DNA from: Halicephalobus mephisto
Taxonomy: Eukaryota; Nematoda; Chromadorea; Rhabditida; Panagrolaimidae
Assembly: GCA_009193035.1 (NCBI GenBank)
Contig: SWDT01000200.1
Location: 1-64,000, forward strand
Direction: 5' to 3'
Length of the DNA stretch: 64,000 bases
Positions 48,801 to 59,720 of this stretch are shown one piece after another (the stretch's first letter is position 1; every line of letters begins with the position of its first letter). The notes under the pieces are model-generated. The model did no database searches. It saw nothing but the letters and a program-made list of their open reading frames with translations, and was not told where the DNA came from. The position numbers and the translations under genes were made by a program.

Positions 48801-49198
48801 CATCGTCCCAAATTCTGGAGTCCAAGGGTCGTTCGCGTGGGCTGCAATGTGAACTCAAAAAACTCGGGTTGTCAGCTCTTGACGAGTCAATTTTGAAGAG
48901 TACAAAGATTGCAAAAATGTTCAACACGTCCAAATCCTGGATCTCAGAAACCCAGGTGGTAGAGGCGCATTGAATTTTGATATCGCACGTGCTATCAAGG
49001 CAGTCGTCATGGGATCGACTTCCTGGTTATCGTGCTTTCAAAATCTCCGAACCTTGATTCTCTGGCCTTGTGTCCTCGCTCGCCACCACTGAACCAATTC
49101 AGCAGTTTCGTCAAGTTCGTTTTGCGAGTGCGCCTTATCTTCCCGTTGCGTTGTTGCTCCAATCACCTCACTTCCGTTGTTCGTAATTTAATGTTTTC
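45837..49198. other. stretch without a supported exon, upstream of both MCF2L-like gene and DIS3
   Basis: About 3.4 kb between two divergent genes. The first exon and promoter of the RhoGEF should be here, and the DIS3 promoter near 49.1 kb. ORFs up to 146 codons exist on both strands in mutually overlapping frames without domain similarity or splice-joined partners. Confidence 0.4.
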
Positions 49199-49200
49199 AG
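49199..49200 (+). promoter_or_regulatory. possible trans-splice acceptor of DIS3
   Basis: The sequence aatgttttcag ends 27 nt before the DIS3 ATG. No plausible donor precedes it in the expected 5' UTR distance. Consistent with spliced-leader addition. Confidence 0.45.
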
Positions 49201-49227
49201 ATCCTTCTCTTAACTCCTGGATTGGCA

Positions 49228-52207
49228 ATGGAGTTGAATGTGATAGATAGTGGTATCTCCAGAAGGATTCTTATTTCCCAATGGCTGGTTGATGAGGACA
49301 ACGATGTTGTCACTGTGAGTTCTCATATACTGGCTCCTCTGTAATGACTGAATTTTAGCAACAATTTGAAAAGTACTTGAGGACTGATTTGCCCTGTGGT
49401 TTAAAGTCTTGTGAAGCATGTTCTAGCAGCCAAACATCTGTTAATCCAGACAATGCAGAACTCTGCAACCAAGTTCCCTTCAAACATTGCGTTCTGATGG
49501 ATATTCCTACAATTACCAGATTTGTTGATATGCTAGAAGATGATCATTTAGAGTAAGTTCCGTTTCTCTGTTGGGATGACTACTTTGTTTTCAGTAATGT
49601 GATTGTCCTTCAAACTCATTGGGAACATCTGATGATGACCAGCCCTCATATCGGTCGGAAGGTGGATAGAATTCTCAAAGGTGGAACGAAAAACTTGAGT
49701 TTCTTAATGAATGACTTGATGGAAGGGTGTTTTGTGGATCCTCAATCATTTGACAGCAAAGATGATGAATTGAAACGTAAACTTCTGGTTGCTGCCCACT
49801 TCCTAGCCGATCACTGGGAGAACTTCAACGTGAGGCCTCTTATTCTTGTTTCCACCGAGGATGCCAAGCAAAATTTGCTCAAGATCTATCCACACGTTCT
49901 TCAAATTGGAGAGTACGTTGCTGGTATGAAAGACAACAATGATCTTGTGTTGCGAATTCAGTACTTGCTCAAGAAAGAGGATAGCGGCCCAACTTTGTAT
50001 CCAGAATACCTACAACTCGATGAAATTGACGAAGGTCTAGCTACTGGCAAATACCAAAAAGGAGCATTCCGTGTTTCTCCTGAGAATTACCTGGAGGCTA
50101 CTGTCAGCACAGACATTGATTTCACAAAATCATGGTTTATCCAAGGAAGACAACACATGAACCGAGCTTGTCAGGGAGATATCGTTGTCGTCGAACTGCT
50201 TCCAGTAGATCAATGGACATTACCAGAAAGAATCCTCCGTCTTCGTGAGGCTGAAGAGGAAATGGAGGAAAAGGATGCCTACATGAAAGTCACTGACGAC
50301 GTTGGTAAAGAACCAGTGGCGAAGAAGGCAAAGAAGTCCTTTGTTGATGACATGGAACCTCTTCCGACTGCTCGAGTTGTCGCTGTACTGAAGAGGAATT
50401 GGAGAGACTACTGCGGTATTCTGCTTCCACCTTTTCAAACTGATAGCACTGATGGATTGTTTTCTGCTTTCGACAAGAGTATTCCTCGTGTGAGAGTTGA
50501 GGACCCACATTACCAAAAATTGATAGGAAAGATTGTCGTTTGCACAATTGACGATTGGCCAGCAGATTCTCATTACCCCAAAGGACATGTCATTCAAGTA
50601 ATTGGAGATGAAGGAGATAAAGCTGCTGAAGAAAAGATGGTCTTGCTGGAGCACGATATCAGATACGAACCATTCAATGCCGACGTCCTTGCTTGTCTTC
50701 CGAAAATGCCTTGGGAACCTAACCCGGAACCGTTCAGAAGGGACTTGACACATTTAAATATCTGTTCTGTCGATCCTGAAGGATGTACGGATATCGATGA
50801 TGCTCTTCATTGCGTCAAGAATCCTGATGGGACGTATGAGGTTGGAGTTCATATTGCTGACGTCACCCACTTTGTCAGGCCTTCAACGGCTATGGATCGT
50901 GAAGCTTCATTGAGGTCGACTTCTGTTTACCTTTGTGGCAGGAGAATTGATATGCTCCCAGACCTGTTGTCTTCAAATCTCTGTTCGCTTCGAGGTGGAG
51001 AAGTCCGTTACGCGTTCTCCGTAGTTTGGCAACTCAACGAGGATGCCGAAATTCTGAATGCTGAGTATCATAAAAGTGTCATCAAATCCAGAGCAGCTTT
51101 GACTTACCAAAGAGCCCAAGAAATGATCGATGACAAATCACTGGTAAATTTAGTTGCATTTTGCTGTTGGCAAATGATCCTTTTCAGACTGACCCAATCT
51201 CGGAAAGCTTGCGTGGTCTACTATTTCTTTCGAAAAAACTGAAGGATAGAAGGTTCAGGAACGGAGCTTTGACACTGGCTTCCTCTGAAATTCGATTTGA
51301 TATTGATCCAGAGACAGGGACGCCTTTGGCTGTCCAAGAAAAGCAACACCTCCCCACAATGTCTATGGTTGAAGAGTTCATGTTGCTAGCCAATATTTCT
51401 GTAGCAGAGAAGATCTATCAATACTATCCTGAGTTCGCCATCTTACGACGACATCCAATTCCTCCGAAGGAGCAATATGAACCCCTGGTAAAAGCTGCTG
51501 CAGCTCTCGGATTCGAGATGGATCCCAGTACTGGCAAGACGTTAGCTGATTCTTTGGATAAAGCCGTGGATCCGAACAACCCCGTCGTCAACAGAATGCT
51601 GAGGATGTTGGCGACCCGTTGCATGACTCAAGCCGTGTATTTCGTCTCCAGTACCACTTCGCCCGACAAGTATTTGCATTTTGGTCTGGCTGCTCCTCTC
51701 TACACACATTTCACGTCGCCCATTCGTCGTTATGCCGACGTCATGGTGCATCGTCTACTAGCTGCTGCCATTGGTGCCGATCAACTGCACAAGGAGATGC
51801 TTAACAAAATTTGGATTGTGAAGCAGACTGATATTATGAACTACCGACATAAGAAAGCCCAATACGCTTCTCGTGCTTCCATCCTGCTACACACTTATAT
51901 GATGATCAAGGGACTCAAGGACGAGACTTTGGAAGCATTCATCGTGAGCATCAGGAAGAATGGACTTCAAGTGCACATCCCTAAATACGGACTGGAATCT
52001 GTCATCTTCTTCACTCACAGCTTTTCGAAGGGGAAGACGGAAGAGTTCGTTGACTATAATGAACTACACATCAAGCCCTTCCAGAAGGTCAAGGTCAATG
52101 TCAGCATGGTCGAGAAGAATCTCCGGAAAAGAATCGAAGTCAAACTGGTTGAACCCAAGATTGACTGTGTTAGTGCCGAAGCAGATGTTGCTGCTGAGGC
52201 GTATTAG
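49228..52207 (+). CDS. DIS3: DIS3 / Rrp44: catalytic 3'-5' exoribonuclease of the RNA exosome
   Basis: Four exons in phase: 49228-49314, 49359-49552, 49595-51143, 51188-52207; 949 aa, against 958 in human. The CR3 cysteine motif is present (C-G-L-K-S-C-E-A-C), which ties DIS3 to the exosome core. The PIN-like domain follows (V-L-M-D, N-V-I-V-L-Q-T), then CSD1 (F-R-V-S-P-E-N-Y-L-E-A-T) and CSD2 (R-N-W-R-D-Y-C-G). The RNB domain has C-S-V-D-P-E-G-C-T-D-I-D-D-A-L-H-C with all catalytic aspartates, plus H-F-T-S-P-I-R-R-Y-A-D. The C-terminal S1 domain closes the protein. It degrades and processes RNA in nucleus and cytoplasm. Three of the four PIN endonuclease acidic residues seem lost (see findings). 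The 3' end is convergent with PUS1. Confidence 0.95.
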
Positions 52208-52258
52208 ACCGATAATTGTTGAGTTTTTAAAAATTTATAAAACAAAAAATCAACAAAA

Positions 52259-53727
52259 CTAAGAAGCGACTGCGGCTTTCTTTTCTTCTCCTTCGATGTC
52301 TTCGTCTTTTGCGACAGGTTCATCATCCTCCTCATTGGGCACCTCTTGATCTTCTTCCTCAGCGTTCGGCGGTTGTTGACCATGTTCCCCCATAGAGAGA
52401 AGAGCTGTCCCCCTTGCTTTACTAATGCCGTGCTGCTCGGTTGTTTCTGCTTCTGGGTCGATATGGAAATCATGCTTGATCAGATCGGACAGCCATATCA
52501 TCATCTGATTCGTGATGACTTCTGTTTCCAAGATCTCTTTGATGATAAGTTCTTCTCTGATTTTCTTTATGTCCTCCTCCAACTTCGGGTCGAAAGTGTC
52601 GAGTGTCTGATGGGTCTTTGAGTGGTACTTGTCGTAGTTGTGGTAGTGAACCTGTTCGAGGATTAATCCAAGACCAGGAGCTCGGGGGACATCCATCTGC
52701 AACAAATATTAAGTGATGAATCAGCACTTAGTAACCTTACTCTAGTGGATTCGAAAGATCTCGCAATATCACTCTTGTTTTGGTATCCTCGAAGAATGGT
52801 CAAAGTCATCCCGATCATCTTCCGAATCTGGTGCAGCATAAAGCTTTGGCCTCTGATGTAGATGGTGGCGAATTCAAACTCAGTCTTCTTGAATCCAAAG
52901 TCATGGGTGTAAAGAAAAGGCTTGGAGCATTCGAAGGAGATGATGTATCGGACACTAGACGCATCCCAATGTTCCCTGCAACAAAACCATCATTTGACAA
53001 ACAGAAAATCATCCAACCTCTGGGAAGTGTAGTTGAAAAAGTTGTGAGTTCCAATATAGCACTTGAGCAAATCATTGACTTCAGTTCTCCTTTCTTCGGA
53101 CAGCCTATAAGATGGAGTAGTCAATTCAGCAATTGGAGCGAAAGCAAAAGTCGGTAGAGTATATGAATAAGTCCTGTAATCACATTTCTTCTGAGCATGA
53201 AAAGAAGGAATCGCTCTTCGAAGAGTCAAAATCCGTATATCTTCAGGCAAATGAGCATTCAAGAGTTCAGGTCCTTTCTCAACCGTCTCTTCTGGCAACC
53301 GCAGCTCAAACGAGACCATTTGGCGGACAGCAGAGACCTTTCGGTCAGTCCTCGCAGCTCTTTGGAACAGAAACATTCCAGGTTTCTTCTTCTGATCTTC
53401 TGTAATCATTCCAACTTTGCTCATCGCTTCCAAAACAGTGGACTCAATAGTAGGCATTGTAGCTGAACTTTGAATCTGAAACAAGAACTCTATATATCAA
53501 TTTTATATAAAAGTAAATATCACCTGCATTCCAAAGTATTTCTTGCCTTGATAAGCCATCAGCATGGCGTACTTCCTCTTCTTCTCCATTTTCTTGGCAG
53601 ACTGGTCGCTGGAGCCCGTCGGTTTCTCGACCTTCCCAGAGAGGACCTTATTAAGAGCATCTTTGGGACCTTCTTCTGCTGTGATCTTCGTCATACTCAA
53701 CAAACTCCTCAAAAAATTACGAAGCAT
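52259..53727 (-). CDS. PUS1: PUS1 family tRNA pseudouridine synthase (TruA-like)
   Basis: Four exons in phase: 53524-53727, 53018-53475, 52741-52975, 52259-52696; about 444 aa. Family landmarks are Y-Q-G-K-K-Y-F-G-M-Q, then R-T-D-R-K-V-S-A with the catalytic Asp, D-Y-R-T-Y-S-Y-x-L-P-T-F-A-F, G-T-H-N-F-F-N-Y-T-S, G-Q-S-F-M-L-H-Q-I-R-K-M-I-G and D-V-P-x-A-P-G-L-G-L. The enzyme isomerises uridine to pseudouridine in tRNA and some mRNA, in nucleus and mitochondria. The C-terminal 50 residues are acidic low-complexity. Its stop lies 51 nt from the DIS3 stop on the other strand. Its start lies 260 nt downstream of the ASPH stop on the same strand, with an acceptor-like ttctttcag 12 nt before the ATG, so it may be the second cistron of an operon. 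Confidence 0.92.
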
Positions 53728-53739
53728 AAACTTAAATAT

Positions 53740-53741
53740 CT
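53740..53741 (-). promoter_or_regulatory. possible (SL2-type) trans-splice acceptor of PUS1
   Basis: On the minus strand the pyrimidine-rich cattctttcag ends 12 nt before the PUS1 ATG, in the 260-nt gap after the ASPH stop codon. There is no donor between the ASPH stop and this site that would make a short 5' UTR intron obvious. Confidence 0.45.
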
Positions 53742-53986
53742 GAAAGAATGAAAAGGAGCAACACACAGAACGAAGGAGTTCTTTCGTGTTGGGACCAGTG
53801 CAGCGAGTTTCTGCCCGTCGCTGTGGTGCTTAGTGATATTCAATTTGCCCAATTGTTTGCGATATTCAAAGGAACTGAAAATAGTCGAATCTTTATTTCT
53901 GCCTATTTTTCTCCGATCAGAGAATCTCAAAATACAAGCTTTACAAAATTGCTTAAACGACCCGCAACCAATTTGAGAAGAGTTGA

Positions 53987-56900
53987 TTAATCACGGATGG
54001 AATCTGATCTGCTCGATGCTGGGACTTCTGGGTGCCATAGATCCATCGCCAAGACAATCCTCTTCGAGTTCGCAGAAGCTCCGTCGAACCAGATCTCGTG
54101 CTCAAAGGACTCGTCGTAAACGAGGAACTTCCCAGTCTTCCACCCTCGGACTTCATTCGCCACCCTGATTCTGGCTTCTGAAGGCACTTGCAGACCTAGT
54201 TCTGCTTGCAATACATAGTTAGTGGGACCACAATGAGGCCATATTCTGGAGCCGGAGTGGAGGATCGAGATCTTCAGTTCCCCCTTGAAGCAGCCGGCTT
54301 CCTCGGTGAACTTCTTGAGGATGTCACACGTCTTCGGGGTCAGTTGGCAGTTCTTTTCGTTGAATACTGAATCCCTTGTGTAATAGAAGGACACTTGAGA
54401 CCCGTCCGTCCAATGAACGTCTTCTGGTTCAAAGAGAATCTCATGGTTGTTCCACAGCCTCCAGGTCTCCTCCCTGATAACCGTCCATTGACGCTCCACT
54501 TGTCTCAAGTATTTCAGACACCCGGTTTGCTCCAGCGTCCACCAGGGACGGGCGATCAAGCCGTCGAGATTGTGGAAGGACCTTTGGAGAGGACTGGGGA
54601 AGAGCCCAAGATGAGTGGCTTCCTCGTAAATCCTCGTGGCTTCCGTGTTCCTTCCTAACCTCATCAGCCCATCCCCGAGATGGAAATAGAATTTGGCATC
54701 CACGATGGCCTCCGAGGATGACCTTAGTCCTCTTCGCATGAACAGCACTCCTTTTTCGAGTTGGCCTTCGTAGACCTTCAGGATATAGCCGTAATAGGCT
54801 TGAGCGAGGGGGTTCGACGGATTAGTCTCGAGGACACTTTCAAACACGTTTTCCGCGTCTTCTACCCTTCCCATCATGAGGAAAGTCACCCCAAAGTCGG
54901 TTTGGATGGCCAAGTCCTCCGGGAACTTGTCCAAGAGGCTTCGTTGAACGGTCATCACTTTGTGGAAATTGCCTCTGTATCTCGCACACTCAATAATGTT
55001 CTCTGCTGCTATCCTGAAGGTCTAATGGTTAGAAAGTTGACCAAGAACTCAACCAACCGGAACAGCGTTTCTGGAGTATCTTCTTCGTCCAGGACAAGCT
55101 GATATTCCGCGATGGCCGCATCCAGGAGGTTCTCATTTCCCTCGAATTCCGACCTCAGCTGGTAGGACTTGGCGACTCCGAAGTGGGCTCGAGGACTGTC
55201 TGGGTTCCGCTGGAGGACTTGCTGGTAAAAACTCAATGCTCTGTCGAACTCGTGCTAAAATGCGGACATGACTCGGATTTGGAAACACTCGTACCAAGGT
55301 TCACTTCATTTCCCGTTATTAGTACACAGTAATTAATATCAGGCTATTTACAAAAGACAGAACAGGAGTTATCAATTTTAAGCTCAAAAGTAGTTCCATT
55401 GCGACAACCAACACAGTACCTTTTCTAGAAAGAAATCCGCCGCATCCAGCTTGTCTCTGTACTTGTAGTCGTCACGGTTCGTTATGGCCTTTCTGTTGTA
55501 CGGAGTCCCTCTGAAATAACTCGAGATAAATCCAATCAGGCAAGCGGAACCAACTTCTTCCTGGTTGATATCACTTCTTTGGTTTCCATCCTCTCCTCTT
55601 GTTGAATTGCATCTTCTTCTTCCTTCCCGTCATCGTTGTTGTCGTCGTTGTCATCGTCGTCATCATTGTCATCTTTGTCTTCTTCATTTTCGGCACTCAC
55701 ATGAGGGTTTTCCTCCTTTTGTTGTCGTGGTTTTGGCTGAAATGAAATATCAAAATCTGTGTCCAGAGTAACAAGGGTCAAAACATTTCCTTCTTTTTTA
55801 AATTGCTTGAGGAGATTCAAAGCACCTTATTCAATCCGAAAGTTATACTCAATGCCGTTCGATCTTTGCACGAGTCTTGGCTTGATAAATTATCGATTTA
55901 AATTCAAGAGACCAAAGAAAACAACGCCTGTTCCTCAGCTGCAGCAATGGTGTTTATAAATTTAGCCGAAATCATACTAAAAATACTCCCGAAATTCTGT
56001 AACTATTTCCTTCTTCGAAAGAATTAAAAATCAATTATAAATTTCCCCTCTTTTGTTGTCTTCAGTCGATATCAATTGGGAAATGTCTCTTCTAATAAGA
56101 AATATCCTCAGCCCCTTTCCAGAATGTTTTCAATTTCAAAAAGCTGCCAGGAACAAGATCAATGAGATTTCCCCTATTACTTTTTCAAAAAGCAGATTAG
56201 AAAACGTTTTTCAAACTAGTCTTGAATGAATTAGAAACTGGCATTGATCATGGAGGAAATTGAACGAGTACTCTCCCACAAGGATCGCTATTGAAACGAT
56301 TTCAAAACGAGGATATAACTCACTTTTTGGTGCTTAAGCAAAGTCTTCCTTGGCAAAGCTTCGTCTTCCGGAGCTACTGTTCTCTTCCAACTTGACGCCT
56401 TCTTCTTCGGAGCTTTCACTGCCCTGTGTCTTCCCGGCTGTGCTGTCGGGATAGGGGTGTCGTCGTCGTCATCATCATCATCATCGTCGTCATCATCGTC
56501 TTCCTCCACTTTTTGGATTTTCGGACGTTCATCGACTGACTCGGAGGGTGAATGAATCTTCTCCTGAATCGGTTCTTCGTTTCCGTCATCCTTATCTTCA
56601 TCTTCATCCTCCTCAACCTGAGGTCTCTCTTGTCGATGGCGAAGCTTCCTTTTCTGAAACAAGTCAATTACACTTGGAAACAACAGAGCCAAAACAACCT
56701 TGGGCTCTCTCCTGACTTCTTCTTCTTTCTCGACAACCGGTTCCTCTACTTCCTTCTCTTCTTCCTCCTCTTTGACCTCCTGGACGACTTTCTGCCGTCT
56801 CCTTCGCGGTTGTTTCTGTGGAGGAGCCTCCTCTTCTTCTGAAGTTTCGGGCGTCCTTTCCTTTCTACGTTTTTTCCCTGAGTACTTCGTGGCCTTCTCT

Positions 56901-57489
56901 CTGAGTCTGGCTAACATCATTTCTTCCTCATCATCATCGTCCTCCTCGACAACATCCTCAGGCCCTGGATCAGGAGGGTTTGACTCTCGTGTAGCTTCGT
57001 CGTCCTCTTCCTCCTCAACTATCCTAGGAGCGGGTTGAATCACCTCTTCCCCTTCGTCATCAGTGTCTTGAGTGGAAGAAGAGTGGACTGGATGATTGTC
57101 CTCGTCATCTGAAGGTCGCGGGAATTAATGAATGGTTGGAAATACCTACCGTCATCGTCGGTAAATACAGTCAACATGGCTGAACAGAGAAAAATAAACA
57201 CAAATAAAACTGCCCAAAGACGGACACCTCCCTAAACGGAACGTAATTAACACACATCAATTTTCTGAAGTAACCTTGGTCACACTGTAGTCAACCCTGT
57301 TGGGGACCACCATAACCGCCATATTGTGGACGTGGCCATGGCCACCAACTACAAAGCTGTATTATTCAACCAAAGCAATCAATCGAAAAGCTCACAGCTA
57401 GAACTCTGTCTGTTGGAAAACTGCTTCCGCATCTGACTGGCGTAGGTGCCGTTCTGGGCGTAAGGCCCGATGCCGTTTGCAGTCGACAT
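53987..57489 (-). CDS. ASPH: ASPH: aspartyl/asparaginyl beta-hydroxylase, ER type II membrane protein
   Basis: Nine exons in phase: 57396-57489, 57275-57348, 57150-57231, 56699-57108, 56324-56653, 55555-55736, 55420-55510, 55058-55254, 53987-55013; 828 aa. A 55-residue cytosolic tail precedes one TM segment (L-W-A-V-L-F-V-F-I-F-L). Very acidic luminal stretches (Glu- and Asp-rich, including a run of about 14 Asp at 56,460-56,500) alternate with Lys/Arg patches, as in junctin and calsequestrin-like regions. TPR-like helices follow (P-R-A-H-F-G-V-A; A-Q-A-Y-Y-G-Y-I), then the dioxygenase domain. Iron ligands W-P-H-x-G-P-T-N and D-E-S-F-E-H-E-x-W are intact, as is the late Arg of S-K-R-I-V. The enzyme hydroxylates Asp/Asn in EGF-like domains in the ER lumen. 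A possible acceptor lies 16 nt before the ATG. Confidence 0.92.
56455..56505. repeat. GAT/GAC trinucleotide tract coding poly-Asp in ASPH
   Basis: The plus strand shows alternating gtc and atc triplets (about 14 units); the minus strand encodes a run of Asp in the luminal acidic region. Codon alternation (GAC and GAT mixed) suggests the run is kept for its protein sequence rather than being a fresh slippage product. Likely length-variable. Confidence 0.8.
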
Positions 57490-58146
57490 AGGAGCCAGGA
57501 TGAAGCTGCTTTAAAAATTAATCTCGGCAAATGAAAAACTCCAGCGATCACTTTGTGGGCAAAGCGGACTGCCGAAGGTATTATCGATCGAGGAAATTAG
57601 CCGGCTGGCTCCAACTCCAACCAGGTTTGCGCCTGCAGCTGAGGTAAGCAGCCGGCAATCTCGTGGAAGGAAAATTTCGTTTCTCGAATTTTTCGTCGTC
57701 GTTTGTTTTCGGCAATAACTGCCTAAAACTCTCACTGTAATTTCGTCAAATTGGATTTCATACACGCAAACTGAAAATTCCAAATTTTCGGGTGGATAGC
57801 AATTCGAAGCCCCCCACTTCCTGCCAAGAGTCATAGTTCTACATCCCCAGCCTGTCCATCTCTTATAACTGAGGATATATGTAAAACCCGTAAAGCTCAG
57901 ATCAATATCTGGCAAAATTTAAAAAGATCAAGTTTCAGACTTTTCTAGAGAGAAACCCACTCAAAATTAAAAAAATAAACCGAACACGAGCAATAATTAA
58001 TCCACGCCATCTTCGAAACCTATCTGACCACTTCCTTCAATTCATCAACCTCAATCCCAACTCCTGGCATTTGTCAATTTAAAAAACGCGGTGATCGATA
58101 ATTGTACGGAAAGCTTGACGTAACTTAGAGTGAGATCCAAGGAAAA
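57490..58146. other. 5' flank of ASPH
   Basis: Upstream region of ASPH on the minus strand. A minus-strand open frame spans 57511-57915 but has no ATG near its start and no family similarity. An acceptor-like AG at 57506-57507 lies 16 nt before the ASPH ATG. Confidence 0.4.
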
Positions 58147-58353
58147 TTATTTATCTTGTTTGATCAAGTTGAGAGCGAAAGTGGAAACAAGGTCGCCAGC
58201 TATTTTATTTATTTTCCGATCGACCGCTTGAAATCCGGGGATTTGGAGGAAGAACATGCTCGGAAAAAGCTTTGATATCACTTTACATTCAGTCGGAGAA
58301 AAGTTGAGGCGGATCACGTCCCGTTCCCTGTCTGGGACTGACAAAGCTGTCAT
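58147..58353 (-). CDS. putative 68-aa protein, downstream cistron of UQCC1
   Basis: The ATG at 58353 opens 68 codons to TAA at 58147. An acceptor-like ttgctgcag ends 2 nt before the ATG, and the UQCC1 stop on the same strand is only 137 nt upstream. That spacing and acceptor placement is the classic layout of a second operon gene in trans-splicing nematodes. The product is soluble, mildly basic at the C terminus, with no signal peptide. No family recognised. The coding sequence includes an AATAAATAAA stretch near its 3' part, so a shorter transcript is possible. Confidence 0.4.
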   Translation of the reverse strand: MTALSVPDRERDVIRLNFSPTECKVISKLFPSMFFLQIPGFQAVDRKINKIAGDLVSTFALNLIKQDK

Positions 58354-58490
58354 TTCTGCAGCAAGTCAAAAATCGCTAAATCCAACCCACTGACTTTTCA
58401 TAATTAAGACACAAAAATTATCTGTTTGAGCTATTCAAACTACCTAAATAACTAAACAAAAATTCAACTTGAGGAAATGCTGCCACCAAA

Positions 58491-59550
58491 TCACTTCTTC
58501 AAGCTGTTTTTCAACGACTCTGCTGGCTTCCACATCTCCACGCCGTTGACAAGCAAGTCATTTACAGGAATTGTATCCAGGAAAGACACCTGAAAATCTC
58601 AAGTCATCATCCACGGAACTAAGAACACACATACCGTAGCCCGTATGTATCTCACGACTCTGGATACATAAATAGGATCAAAACTCCTTTGCATGTAGAG
58701 ATTCCGCCAAATAGCCGCAGCCAACGTTGGATCATCTTGCAGAAACCCCTAGAAAACCCTCGACTTAAGTTTGAAAAGACAACAAACTCACTTCATCATA
58801 TTCTAGCAGCGTCTGGATGTAAATGCCATTCATTTTCTGCATATCCTTCTTTGTGTTCAGCTTCTGATTAATCTCTTCGCCGACAATTTCAAGTCTCTTA
58901 TCCACATCTAGCCATAATGTGGTTAACAGAGTAGTTTTTACTCTCTCATAAGCAGCAGCATCCAATGCAACATGCATTCTCAGTAGAACCATCCTGGAAT
59001 CATGACATTATTTCCGAAAACGTACTGTACATTCTCACCATACATGCATCAAAGTAAACTTAAACCAAGTTGACATATAATCAGGAAGTCCAAAGACTAA
59101 AAGGCATTTATCAGGGAAATCCGTGGATGTCAAAAAACTTACCTTCACAAAGAGCCACATACGGGTATTTATTAGCACAATCATAATATAGCTGAGTAGC
59201 AGCTTTATCCAAGAGCTAGAATTCAGAATCTTGATATATCAATGGTATGCATGACACTTACCGTTTTGAGTTCCGGGTCAAGAAAGTCTTTCCGTTTCCC
59301 AAATCTCCTTCGTAATGATTCTATGACCAGGTGAATTTTCAACGGCATCCGAGGAGGTTCCTTCCGCAATTCCCTCTCGACAAATTCATCCACACCTTCT
59401 TTGGATTTCAACTACAAAGTTATCAATGTAAAAAGCTCCAAAATTCAAACTTACGAACTGAGAGGGGATAGTTATTTGACGTGATTGCACAGGTATCTGA
59501 TTACATCTCCTGACAGCTATGAGAGTCCTAGATAGCAGGTATCGATTCAT
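58491..59550 (-). CDS. UQCC1: UQCC1 / Cbp3: cytochrome bc1 complex assembly factor
   Basis: Seven exons in phase: 59455-59550, 59262-59411, 59143-59215, 59039-59096, 58792-58993, 58635-58748, 58491-58589; 263 aa. The N terminus is Arg-rich without acidic residues (R-Y-L-L-S-R-T-L-I-A-V-R-R), a mitochondrial presequence. The ubiquinol-cytochrome c chaperone domain shows F-G-L-P-D-Y-M-S-T-W-F, H-V-W-M-V-L-L-R-M, L-W-L-D-V-D-K-R, L-E-Y-D-E-G-F-L and D-P-T-L-A-A-A-I-W-R-N. UQCC1/Cbp3 binds nascent cytochrome b at the mitoribosome for complex III assembly. An acceptor (ttctcag) abuts the ATG. The gene is divergent from the small gene at 59721, and a short ORF follows 137 nt downstream. Confidence 0.93.
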
Positions 59551-59720
59551 CTGAGAATATTAGGCAGGAAACTTGAAAAAAGATCGAGGGCTTCACTCGA
59601 AATCACCAAAGAACCAACAGGCTTAAAAGTCGCATTGTGTCCATTTCGCCAACTGCTTTCGGTTCTTGACTACTTTCAAGCTTCCAATCTCCCGATTCCT
59701 ATCAACTTTCTATATCCAAA
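59551..59720. promoter_or_regulatory. 170-nt divergent (bidirectional) promoter region
   Basis: Only 170 nt separate the UQCC1 ATG (minus) from the ATG of the small membrane protein gene (plus). Both promoters must lie here. The minus-side boundary is an acceptor-like ttctcag at 59551-59557, directly before the ATG. No TATA-like element stands out. Confidence 0.6.

Noticed and set aside
57511..57915. minus-strand open frame of 134 codons upstream of ASPH
   Set aside because: No ATG near its start, no domain similarity, and it occupies the expected ASPH promoter and 5' UTR.
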